A stretch of 64,000 nt of DNA. Source: JAMXLO01 sp963696645. GTDB taxonomy: Bacteria; Pseudomonadota; Alphaproteobacteria; Acetobacterales; Acetobacteraceae. Positions within the stretch are counted from its first letter, which is position 1, and each line of letters starts with the position of its first letter. The stretch lies in NCBI GenBank assembly GCA_963696645.1, contig CAVOKY010000003.1:135787-199786 (forward strand), in the 5' to 3' direction. Positions 35,131 through 42,967 of the stretch are shown piece by piece. Below the pieces are notes generated by a model. The model was not told the DNA's origin. It was given only the letters and a program-made list of their open reading frames with translations, and did not search any database. Made by a program: the position numbers and the translations under genes.

Positions 35131-36448
35131 ATGCCATTGTGGCTGATACCCATGGTATATACCGTCGCGAGCGTGGTCGCGGGCCTGATTTTGCCGCGGC
35201 TCGAACAAGTATACTTCCCCGCCTACAGCCACAGCATGTCAGCCGCGGCCGCGATGGCATTATTCTCAGCAATCAGCTCCGGGATGATGGCACTCACCGG
35301 GATCGTGTTCGCCATCGCCTTCGTCATGGTGCAATTCAGTGCGCTTGCTTACTCGCCCCGGCTGGTAATCCTGTTCGTCAGCAGTCCGACTTTGCATCAT
35401 AGCCTCGGCATCTTTTTCGCAACATTCGTCTACGCGCTCGTGGCGCTGATGTGGACGGACCGCGGTGGCTCCGGGACGGTGCCGCTGTTCTCCACCCTGT
35501 TGGTCCTAAGTCTGCTCATTGCCAGCCTGCTGGCGTTTGTGAGATTGATTGGTACCGTTAATGATCTGCAAATCCACAATGTGCTGCAGTCCATCGGATC
35601 GCGTGGCCGGACTGTCATTCGCGCGATGTTCCCTCGCATCGCGGATGAAGCCGATGCCATCGGATTGAGCGACGCCGAAGTGTCCGGCGATCTGGGCCCG
35701 GTCACGCAAACGCTTACCTATTCCGGCGAGCCGCGCGTGATTGCCCGCATCGACATCGACACATTGGTCCGACTGGCTCAAAGTGCGAACTCAGTCGTGT
35801 CGATCGAGTGCGGCGTCGGCGAGACCGTGGTGGAAGACACTGTACCTGGTGAGCGTGCATGGCGCCGCACAGAGTTTGCCGGAACCGGCACTGACGCGTG
35901 CCATTCGTCTCGCGACATCGCGTACCTTCGAGCAGGACCCGAAATATGCCATACGTCTGCTGGTGGACATCGCCATCAGGGCACTCTCTCCCGCAATCAA
36001 CGATCCGACGACGGCAGTGCAGGCAATCGACCAGATCGAGGATTTGTTGCGACGTCTTGGTCACAGGCAATTGGATGCCGGCTATGTCCGAGACGCGACC
36101 GGTACGATCCGCGTGACCTTTCCCGTCCCGACCTGGGATGATTATCTGGCGCTGTCGTTCGACGAAATACGTCAGTTTGGCGCAAGCTCAGTTCAGGTCG
36201 TGCGGCGCCTTCGGTCGGCACTGGTTGGCTTGCGCGACACGAACGCATTTGAAGATCGGCGCCAATCGGTTGTGCGGTATTTGGAGCATCTGAACCGTGG
36301 CGTCAGCCGCTCCACCTTCGACGATCAGGACCAGGTGGCGGCACTTGTGGAAGATCGGCAGGGACTTGGACTGTCGCGTAGGCGGAATGACCGCGGCCCC
36401 CCACCGACCGATGCTTCGAAGCGGCGACAGGCGCCGATACAAACATGA
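35131..36448 (+). pseudogene. DUF2254 membrane protein, frameshifted
   Basis: The N-terminal part shows four hydrophobic segments and the DUF2254 patterns MALTGIVFAIAFVMVQFSAL and YSPRLVILFVSSPTLHHSLG. The frame holds to VGETVVEDT near 35840, after which the match jumps frame to LYLVSVHGAAQSLPEPALTR, FEQDPKYAIRLLVDIAIRAL and SPAINDPTTAVQAIDQIEDL. Joined length is about 438, normal for the family, so one indel near 35838-35850 disrupts it. Its far end overlaps the carbonic anhydrase start (ATGA). Second single-base frameshift in a non-IS gene within 5 kb, after SulP. Confidence 0.85.
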
Positions 36449-37311
36449 GAACAGTGGAGATCACCTATCGATACGGGAGCCCGGCCGCTCTGGTGCGTCC
36501 TCGTCCTCCGGATGCCGACTCGGCACAGCGTCGCCTCAATGAAGGTACGCGAGCATTTGCTACCCTGTTGGATGGCCTTACCGAAGGCAGCGGTACCGCG
36601 CATCGCGTCGTCGAGGTTGATCCGGGTGAACTCGGTCTGCACGCGGGCGAACATGGTCTGCCCAAACAACGCCCCTTCGCTGCGGTACTCGGCTGCTCCG
36701 ACGCCCGCGTGCCGATCGAACTGATCTTCAACGAAGGGCCGAATGACCTGTTCGTTGTCCGTGTTGCCGGCAATGGTCTCGGCAACGATGTACTCGGCAG
36801 CCTGCGATACGCGATCGAACATCTGCGCGGCAGCCTGCGGCTTGTCGTTGTCCTGGGACACAGCGGTTGTGGTGCTATTTCGGCCGCGGTCGATGCATTC
36901 CTCGACCCGGCCGGATACCTGCCATTGGCAGCCAACCATGCGCTACGCAGCATTCTCGACCGTCAACTCATTGTCGTTCAAGCGACATCAAGGAGTCTGG
37001 CGAGGAGGTTCGGTGCGGACGTGACGAGCCTCAAACGATACCGCGACGCACTGATCGAGGCGTCGATCGTGACCAATGCGGCCCTTACCGCCTATATGGT
37101 GCAACAGGAGCTGCACGGGATTGACCCGAGTGATTTGTGCGCCGTGTATGGCGTCTACCTGCTGCAGAGCCGGGACGTTTGGACACCTCCGGCGAATCGT
37201 GACGGCGCGACGGGCTTGGCCAAACCTCCCGGGGATCTCGCATCATTTGTAGAGCTTGGTGAAGCAATCGCAGCAGCCGATCGGATCGCGTCGCTCCTCG
37301 CACCTGAGTGA
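36445..37311 (+). CDS. Beta-carbonic anhydrase
   Basis: 288 residues. Zinc ligands and catalytic dyad are visible: Cys84-Ser-Asp86-Ala-Arg88 in LGCSDARVP, then His139 and Cys142 in LGHSGCGAISAAV. LIFNEGPNDLFVVRVAGNGL between them is typical. It hydrates CO2 to bicarbonate. An N-terminal extension of about 75 residues precedes the core. Its start overlaps the DUF2254 stop by ATGA, so the two are co-translated. With a SulP transporter nearby, bicarbonate handling is a plausible theme. Confidence 0.92.
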   Translation: MRTVEITYRYGSPAALVRPRPPDADSAQRRLNEGTRAFATLLDGLTEGSGTAHRVVEVDPGELGLHAGEHGLPKQRPFAAVLGCSDARVPIELIFNEGPNDLFVVRVAGNGLGNDVLGSLRYAIEHLRGSLRLVVVLGHSGCGAISAAVDAFLDPAGYLPLAANHALRSILDRQLIVVQATSRSLARRFGADVTSLKRYRDALIEASIVTNAALTAYMVQQELHGIDPSDLCAVYGVYLLQSRDVWTPPANRDGATGLAKPPGDLASFVELGEAIAAADRIASLLAPE

Positions 37312-37429
37312 TCAGTGCGGTCAACTTTGCAGTTACCAAGCCTGCGCTGCGTTCTGCCGCCGGACAAGCTCGCCGCCCACGAACCCGGAGAACGTCTGCC
37401 CCACCCAACGGGCCATGCGCCGGTTGCCG

Positions 37430-37597
37430 GCCGTTCACACCCTTCAGTCGCGCATTCTCTTCCCGCAGATTCGCGATCAGCCGCGCTTGTTCAGCCACTT
37501 TCCGCAGCAACTGCAGCGCCTTCAGTGCTTCGAGCGACAAGCCGTCAATATCAGCCGGGGCGGTCACATCCCGAGCCACCCCCGTCGGTGCAAGCAA
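37430..37597 (-). pseudogene. IS66-like transposase, N-terminal fragment
   Basis: On the minus strand the frame reads LLAPTGVARDVTAPADIDGL, then SLEALKALQLLRKVAEQARL and LREENARLKG. This matches the leading helix of IS66-type TnpC proteins, where LREEIARLKGLKGRP usually follows. After LKG the sequence no longer fits. Possibly the same element type as the decayed copy at 60970-62051, which lacks its N-terminus. Confidence 0.45.
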
Positions 37598-37837
37598 ATT
37601 CTCAACCCCGCCCGGGCTTATGCCCCCGTTACAGATTCCTTTCCCGGAACGTGTCCATGTAGGTCTTCACAGATCGGCGGCTTTGTGGTGCGATTCGGTG
37701 GTCGGAAGGATCGTCAGCCCAAGCAGGTGTGTGTCCAGTAGCGGAAAGCGCCATCTTTGCAAACCAGTCATCAAATCAGCGGCTTGCTAATTTCAACGGC
37801 GCCAACTTTGGCTTAATGCATGCAGGAGAAAAGCGCG

Positions 37838-38263
37838 ATGGTCTTGTATCGTGGACTTAGTGTAGGTGCGTTGATTGCTGCTGTTACCCTGGCGGGATGC
37901 ACGTCAGAGACAAAGCCCCAGGCAGGCAATGCGGCTGCGCACGCGCCTACCGTGTCATGGGATGGTAACTATCGAGGCATTGTACGGGTTACGGGCCTCG
38001 GATCTGGCGTACAGAGCAAATGGTGTGAGACCGATCCACAATTCATCGTGCAGGTGACCGGCAACTCTTTCACCTATGCAATGCCGCATCCGAATGTCCC
38101 ACATAATCCCACGCCAGTCTACTCAGCCGTCATCGCGCCTGATGGCACCTTCCGAACGGAAATGTTGAGCGGAATGATGGCCGGTCAGGTGGTTGGCCGC
38201 CGCATGTCCGGCACGATCAATGGGTCGGCTTGCGTCTATGCATTCTCTGCCGATCGGTCGTGA
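37838..38263 (+). CDS. Small lipoprotein, copy B
   Basis: 141 residues with a good lipoprotein signal: YRGLSVGALIAAVTLAGCTS, lipobox LAGC, Cys at residue 24. The mature part has SWDGNYRGIVRVTGLGSGVQ, a Cys, AMPHPNVPHNPTPVYSAVIA and SGTINGSACVYAFSADRS. It is the intact paralogue of the protein at 26064-26489 and equally long. GCAGGAGAAAAGCGCG supplies a ribosome site before the ATG at 37838. Function unknown. The remains of the paralogous membrane and CBS genes follow it. Confidence 0.75.
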   Translation: MVLYRGLSVGALIAAVTLAGCTSETKPQAGNAAAHAPTVSWDGNYRGIVRVTGLGSGVQSKWCETDPQFIVQVTGNSFTYAMPHPNVPHNPTPVYSAVIAPDGTFRTEMLSGMMAGQVVGRRMSGTINGSACVYAFSADRS

Positions 38264-38350
38264 CCCTGAGCGTCCCGGACACAGTTCCATTCGGCAGCGA
38301 AGCGCCTCTGGTGCTTGGCCCGCTCAAGACGCCGCACGCCGCCGGGACGT
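38260..38350 (+). pseudogene. Fragment of the multi-pass membrane protein gene, copy B
   Basis: A GTG at 38260 overlaps the lipoprotein stop exactly as in copy A. The frame reads VTLSVPDTVPFGSEAPLVLG and PLKTPHAAG, aligning with VNQGVPGAIQPGTTAPLVRD and ALRTPRAAA of the 26486 gene. After this the match ends where the first membrane helix should begin. The remaining gene and its 27190 neighbour are missing from this copy. Confidence 0.65.
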
Positions 38351-38478
38351 GGGGAAGACGAGTGAAGGACGGTTGGTCATTCAGAAGGAACCAGGACCAG
38401 TTACCGCGCGTGTGGCTAGGATTGCGCAGGTCGGGCCGGATCCGACCCTCGCCTGGATCGAGGTGACGGACTGGTAGC

Positions 38479-38828
38479 TTACCGGCCGCTCTCTTGGCGT
38501 CTGCGTTGCAGCGCCTCGTTCAGTGTTTCCTTTTCGAATGCCATAGCGGCAAACTTCTCGTCTAGCTTTTGCGCGAGCGCACGGATCAGATCGGAGCGAG
38601 CGACGATGCCCACAAGCTGCACATCGCGCACCACCGGCACCCGCTTGATGTTCCCGGCGTACATCAGGTTGGCCACTTCGCGCGCCGGTGTCTCCTCGGC
38701 GAGGTTGGTGACGCTTGGCGACAGGACCGACTTCATTTTGCGCTGCTGTTCGTTGATGCCTTCCAGAAAGGCCGGCGCTAGTTCAAACCCGTCGGCCAGC
38801 ATGTTGAGCCAGCGTACCTGTCGCTCAG
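38479..38828 (-). pseudogene. CBS protein copy B, lacking its first CBS domain
   Basis: The C-terminal part, from ERQVRWLNMLADGFELAPAF through NIKRVPVVRDVQLVGIVARS to RRRQESGR, closely follows the protein at 27803-28351. Beyond 38828 the frame stays open to 38973, but its peptide is unrelated and the first CBS domain is absent. It may still be translated as a one-CBS protein, but looks like a deletion product. Convergent with the lipoprotein, as in copy A. Confidence 0.75.
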
Positions 38829-39104
38829 GATGGCGTCGAACCGCGCATCGGCCTCCGTCGCCATGCTGCCGCCGGACGGCTCTGCCAAATACCCTTCCAA
38901 CCGGACCGCCGGGAAAACGAATGATATCCCGGCAAACATCGAAAGCCCGGCCGACTGGTTCCCGTGCGCGCACATCAGGCTACTCACCCGACGATCGACC
39001 GTGGTGTCCGGCAACAAAATTCAAGTCAGACCCACGGTTCCAGGATGCCTCTTTCAAATCGTGGCACCATGGGATAGCGTCAACAAGTGGGGGAGAGCAG
39101 AGCA
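38829..39104. other. Unassigned stretch after the CBS breakpoint
   Basis: 276 nt between the truncated CBS copy and the decayed PAAR-like gene. A minus-strand frame (39017 to 38778) starts MCAHGNQSAGLSMFAGISFV but matches nothing I know. GGGGGAG at 39089-39095 could serve the next start. Confidence 0.35.
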
Positions 39105-39420
39105 GTGTTTTCGTCAGTGAGCAATCGCGCGCTGCTCCAGTGCAGCTTCAACATGGCACTCGCCTGTGCTGTCGAAACTGCCTGTCCGCCGCTCAACGGT
39201 GGGCGGACTGCCCGCAGCCGACATCATGGATCGCATCCCGAGGGCAATTATTTGGCACGTCAGGATGTTCGCGATCCCGGTAGATCCGGCCGTCGCAGAT
39301 ATGACAAATGCGCTGTTGTGCACTGAGCGCAGTGCCTTGCGCTCCCGTGACGCTAGCCATTGGGGGCGGTCGGTGTCTCCGCGCCCGGACAGTTCGTCGT
39401 GATGATAGCGTGATGACCGT
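39105..39420 (+). pseudogene. DUF4280 PAAR-like protein, decayed
   Basis: A GTG at 39105 after GGGGGAG starts VFSSVSNRALLQCSFNMALA, matching the opening GAMMQCSFGAAPS of the intact DUF4280 gene at 59954-60343. Near 39160 the match shifts one frame and continues LPVRRSTVGGLPAADIMDRI, against LPANRVMAGGVPAGTIMDHI in the intact copy, then FAIPVDPAVADMTNAL against CSSIANPTVATATTAAL. Later residues are scrambled. It lies at the left border of the T6SS locus, so each flank has, or had, a PAAR-like spike tip. Confidence 0.7.
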
Positions 39421-39558
39421 GTGACAACGACAATGCGTGTCGCGATAGCCCTGGAAACGCCGACAGGATGCCTGTGCTGGTATGCCGTGGCTGGCAATTC
39501 GCAAGTCCCCGCGCATGCGACGGTTTGTCATCGCGCCACGTTTACTTGCGCGGATTGA

Positions 39559-40296
39559 GTGCGCCCAGCGGTCCTCATTATTGCCGCTAACCTCTTAGCC
39601 TTTGCGCTCGGTGCGGTGACCGTGCTCTGGTTGATGCCAATTGTGCCGCCGGTGCTGCCCTCTGCCCCGCCACCACCAGCAACGGCCGCGACTTCAATCG
39701 ATCGGACAGTCCGCCCGGCGGCGACCGCCGGGGCGCAGGCGGCGGCGCCCTCGACGGCTGCAGCGATATCGCCGACGGCCGCGTCCGGCGGCACCGGATC
39801 AACCATCATCGCTCAAGCGGCAGCATCGTCGCCGCCGCCTCCTGCTGCGCCAACGCCTGCCGCAAATGCTGCGGCGTCACCACCCGCCGCTTCGCCGCCA
39901 ACCACAGCTCCGGTGGCGGCACTGCCCGCTGCGCCATCGCAGCAGGCAGCTTCGCCTCCACTGGCTCCGGCCCAGGCAGCATTGGCATCCCCGGCGGCAT
40001 CGCCTTCCGCGGCGCCCACGCCGGTGGCTGCTCCGGCAGCGGCAAGTGGCGGCCACAGCGCCTATCTGCTGCAGTTCGGCGCCTTCCAGGAACCAGCCAA
40101 TGCAGCGCGGATGCAGGCCGTGCTTAAGAAATACGGCTACGCTGCCGGCATCGTTCCGTTCACCACGAGCGGCAAGGTCCTACAACTTGTGCAGATCGGT
40201 GGCTTCGCCGATCGCAATGCCGCTGCCCAGGTCGGTGCAAACCTGCAGCGCGACACCGGCATCGACGCGCTGGTGATGAAGTCGACGTCCCGATGA
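39559..40296 (+). CDS. SPOR-domain inner-membrane protein at the head of the T6SS locus
   Basis: 245 residues from a GTG at 39559. Residues 4-25 (AVLIIAANLLAFALGAVTVL) are one membrane helix. A Pro/Ala-rich linker of about 135 residues follows, then a SPOR domain (about 165-245): HSAYLLQFGAFQEPANAARM, FTTSGKVLQLVQIGGFADRN and NLQRDTGIDALVM. SPOR domains bind denuded peptidoglycan. The stop overlaps the TssJ-like start (ATGA), tying it to the secretion operon. TssL here has no peptidoglycan-binding extension, so this protein may anchor the membrane complex to the wall. That role is inference. Confidence 0.8.
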   Translation: MRPAVLIIAANLLAFALGAVTVLWLMPIVPPVLPSAPPPPATAATSIDRTVRPAATAGAQAAAPSTAAAISPTAASGGTGSTIIAQAAASSPPPPAAPTPAANAAASPPAASPPTTAPVAALPAAPSQQAASPPLAPAQAALASPAASPSAAPTPVAAPAAASGGHSAYLLQFGAFQEPANAARMQAVLKKYGYAAGIVPFTTSGKVLQLVQIGGFADRNAAAQVGANLQRDTGIDALVMKSTSR

Positions 40297-40763
40297 GCGG
40301 TCCCTGCAGTTCAGACCCGTGGCCAACCGTTGGCCTGCTGCTGGCGATGATCGGACTGACCGGATGCTCCACACCGTCCTGGCTTTGCTTCGCGCCGCCT
40401 GGGCCAAAGACCGTCACCCTGGTCGCGACCCCGAACGCCAATGGCAACACCGCCGTCGCCGTGGATCTGGTGTTCATCATGGACAAGCTCGCCGCGCAGC
40501 AGATCGCGCCACTCTCGGCGCAGGACTATTTCGCCAGGCGCAGGCAGCTGGAACGCGATTTCGGCGCCGGTATGCAGGTGCGCTCGTGGGAGCTGGCACC
40601 CGGACAGATCGCGCGCGACAGTCCGGTGAATCCCACGTGCAATCGCGTCAGCACGCTGCTGTTCGCGCGCTACGCAACGCCCGGTGACCACCGTCAGGCA
40701 CTGGGCAGTGGCAGCTCGATCGTGGTCACGCTCGACTCGGACGACTTCACCGTCTCGCCATGA
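40293..40763 (+). CDS. tssJ: T6SS TssJ-like lipoprotein
   Basis: 156 residues. The N-terminus has hydrophobic VGLLLAMIGLTGC with lipobox LTGC, so it should be an outer-membrane lipoprotein. The mature part, VTLVATPNANGNTAVAVDLV and FIMDKLAAQQIAPLSAQDYF, followed by an arginine-rich helix and IVVTLDSDDF, fits the transthyretin-like TssJ family, which caps TssM in the periplasm. It lies directly before tssK, the usual place. Sequence similarity is weak, so the name rests partly on context. Confidence 0.75.
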   Translation: MSGPCSSDPWPTVGLLLAMIGLTGCSTPSWLCFAPPGPKTVTLVATPNANGNTAVAVDLVFIMDKLAAQQIAPLSAQDYFARRRQLERDFGAGMQVRSWELAPGQIARDSPVNPTCNRVSTLLFARYATPGDHRQALGSGSSIVVTLDSDDFTVSP

Positions 40764-40791
40764 TACCGATTTTGGACCGCCTTCCCAGGAG

Positions 40792-42183
40792 ATGCCTATC
40801 GTGACCGACGCAGGTTCGATCCCCGAGGCAGTGCTTTGGCATGAAGGCATGCTGCTGTCGCCGCAACATTTCCAACAGGCGGAGCTGCGCTCTCATGCGC
40901 TGCAAGGCTACATGATCATGGCGGCCGCGCCGTATTGCTGGGGCGTGCAGCGGTTGCAGATCGATGACTCGGCACTGGTGGCAGGCAGGTTCGCCGTGAC
41001 CGAGCTGGAGGCAATCATGCCCGACGGCCTGCTCGTGCGGCACTCCAAGGATCCCGACCCGAATGCGCCCAAACTCGAGCTTGATCTGACGCCGCTGCTC
41101 GCAGATCCCGGCTCGGCGCGTATGGCCGTTCATGTGACGGTGGCCGTGCAAAGCACGTTGGCGGTGCGTACCGGGGCGCAGCAGCGGTTCCGTCAGGCCG
41201 CCGGCACCGATATCGTTGACGAGAATACCGGTGACAACGCGATCCCGATTCGACGACTGGTGCCGATGCTGGCACTGCACCCGACAGAGGGGCCGCTGCG
41301 CCCACCGCCGTCCCGTTTTGTCAGTCTGCCGCTGGCCGTGCTGGAGTCCAGCGGGCAGCGATACAACAGCGTCGACTATGAACCGCCGCGCCTTCGCGTC
41401 GATCATGGCACCTTGCTCTCGCAGCTTGCCAACTCGATCGCGGCCGATCTGCGCAGCAAGGCTACGGAGTGGAGCGCGCGGTTGAGCGTGGCGCTGTCCG
41501 AGGGGAAGGCCAACGAAGTTGGCGACAGCATAGCAACACTCCGTGCCATCGTGCGTGGCCTGCCTCGGCTGGAGGCGTTGCTGAAGACAGAGCTCGCGCA
41601 TCCGTTCGAACTCTATCTCGCACTGTGCGACGTGGCCGGCGATCTCGCCGTCGTCGGTGGCCGCGTGACGCTGCCGGTATTCGGTGCCTACGCCCATGCC
41701 GATCCGCTGGAGTTGTTCAGGCTGGTCGCGACGTTCGTGCGCGGCGCCCTCGAGGAGTTGCGCACGCCGTTCCGGTCAGTGGTATTCGAGCATGTGATGC
41801 CCGGCCGCTTCGAGCTGACGCTGCGCCCGGAATATCCGCGCGACACTCTGGTGATCGGCGCGCGATTGGCGCCTGGCCAGGACGCGGCGTCCGTCAGGGC
41901 GTGGTTCGACGCGGCCGTCATTGGCGCGATCTCGCGCATTGAGAGCATGCTGAACAACGCGGTGATCGGCGCGCGACGCGAGGCGATCGGGCAGGCGGAG
42001 GAACTGGGCCTCGTGCCACCGCCCAACATGCTGCTGTTCCGCGTCGCCGCCGACACTGCCTTCGTCGCAGTGGGCGAGGCACTGCAGATCATCCAGTTGC
42101 CGGTCGAGGGCCAGAGTGAACCGGTCGAGTTGCGGTTGTTCCTGCCCCCAGCGGATTTTGCAAATTCACCAGGGAGCCCCTGA
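40792..42183 (+). CDS. tssK: T6SS baseplate protein TssK
   Basis: 463 residues. The N-terminal signature VLWHEGMLLSPQHFQQ is diagnostic for TssK, followed by YCWGVQRLQIDDSALVAGRF. Near the C-terminus come LPPADFANSP and the MLLFRVAADTAFVAVGEAL stretch of the head domain. TssK trimers connect the baseplate to the TssL/TssM membrane complex. The ATG at 40792 has CCAGGAG upstream; its stop overlaps the tssL ATG (TGATG). Confidence 0.95.
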   Translation: MPIVTDAGSIPEAVLWHEGMLLSPQHFQQAELRSHALQGYMIMAAAPYCWGVQRLQIDDSALVAGRFAVTELEAIMPDGLLVRHSKDPDPNAPKLELDLTPLLADPGSARMAVHVTVAVQSTLAVRTGAQQRFRQAAGTDIVDENTGDNAIPIRRLVPMLALHPTEGPLRPPPSRFVSLPLAVLESSGQRYNSVDYEPPRLRVDHGTLLSQLANSIAADLRSKATEWSARLSVALSEGKANEVGDSIATLRAIVRGLPRLEALLKTELAHPFELYLALCDVAGDLAVVGGRVTLPVFGAYAHADPLELFRLVATFVRGALEELRTPFRSVVFEHVMPGRFELTLRPEYPRDTLVIGARLAPGQDAASVRAWFDAAVIGAISRIESMLNNAVIGARREAIGQAEELGLVPPPNMLLFRVAADTAFVAVGEALQIIQLPVEGQSEPVELRLFLPPADFANSPGSP

Positions 42184-42953
42184 TGCCGCCGCCCGCCCTG
42201 TCCGTCGAGGCCGACGGGGCGCTGCGGCGCTTCCGCCAGTTTTACAACGAGCTGTACAGTATCAAGCGCGAATTGCTCGCGGGTAACGAGGCGGCACTGA
42301 TTGGCAGGCGCCCCGCTGCCGGGAGCCCGGAAGAACAGTTGGTGCTCGCGGTGCGGCAGCGGCTGAACGGCGCGATCGCAGCACAAGGATTTGGCGGCGC
42401 CATCTCCGCCGGCGCACCGGCCCATGTCGATCCGGGCTATGTGATGACTGCCCTGGCCGACTCGATGCTGCTGCACGACGTGACATGGCGAGGACGCGAC
42501 GGCTGGGCAGAGCGACCGTTGGAGGTGGTGCTGTATCGCAGCCGCACTGCCGGCGACCGCATCTTCGATGCCGTCGAGGAACTTGCCAGGCGCCGCACGC
42601 CCGACGCTGACGGCGTCGCGATGACCATCCTGCTGGCGTTCGAGATGGGCTATCGCGGCCGCTATCATGGCAGCGATGACCGAGGTGAGATCGAACGGCT
42701 GAAGGCACGCCTGTTCGACCTGGTGTTCCACCGCTCCTCCGCCACGCTTGACGATTTCGACGGCCTGACGGCGGGCGCGGCCGAACCCCTGGCTGGGCGC
42801 GACCCGGTTCGGCTGCCGCAGGTTCGACCCTGGGGGATGGCAATAGGCGGCGTCGTTGTCGGCTATCTGCTGGTGAGCTGGCTGCTCTGGTGGGCTCAGG
42901 TCAGCGACATCGTCGACGACGCCGCCTTCGCCGCCACGATGTTGAACCGGTAG
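42183..42953 (+). CDS. tssL: T6SS membrane protein TssL (DotU-like)
   Basis: 256 residues. The cytoplasmic DotU-like helical domain spans about 10-200: FRQFYNELYSIKRELLAGNE, VMTALADSMLLHDVTWRGRD, RIFDAVEELARRRTPDADGV and LAFEMGYRGRYHGSDDRGEI. One C-terminal helix, GGVVVGYLLVSWLLWW, anchors it, leaving only about 20 residues in the periplasm. There is no OmpA-like extension, unlike many TssL proteins, which bears on the SPOR protein upstream. Confidence 0.93.
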   Translation: MPPPALSVEADGALRRFRQFYNELYSIKRELLAGNEAALIGRRPAAGSPEEQLVLAVRQRLNGAIAAQGFGGAISAGAPAHVDPGYVMTALADSMLLHDVTWRGRDGWAERPLEVVLYRSRTAGDRIFDAVEELARRRTPDADGVAMTILLAFEMGYRGRYHGSDDRGEIERLKARLFDLVFHRSSATLDDFDGLTAGAAEPLAGRDPVRLPQVRPWGMAIGGVVVGYLLVSWLLWWAQVSDIVDDAAFAATMLNR

Positions 42954-42967
42954 GGACGACCGTCGGT

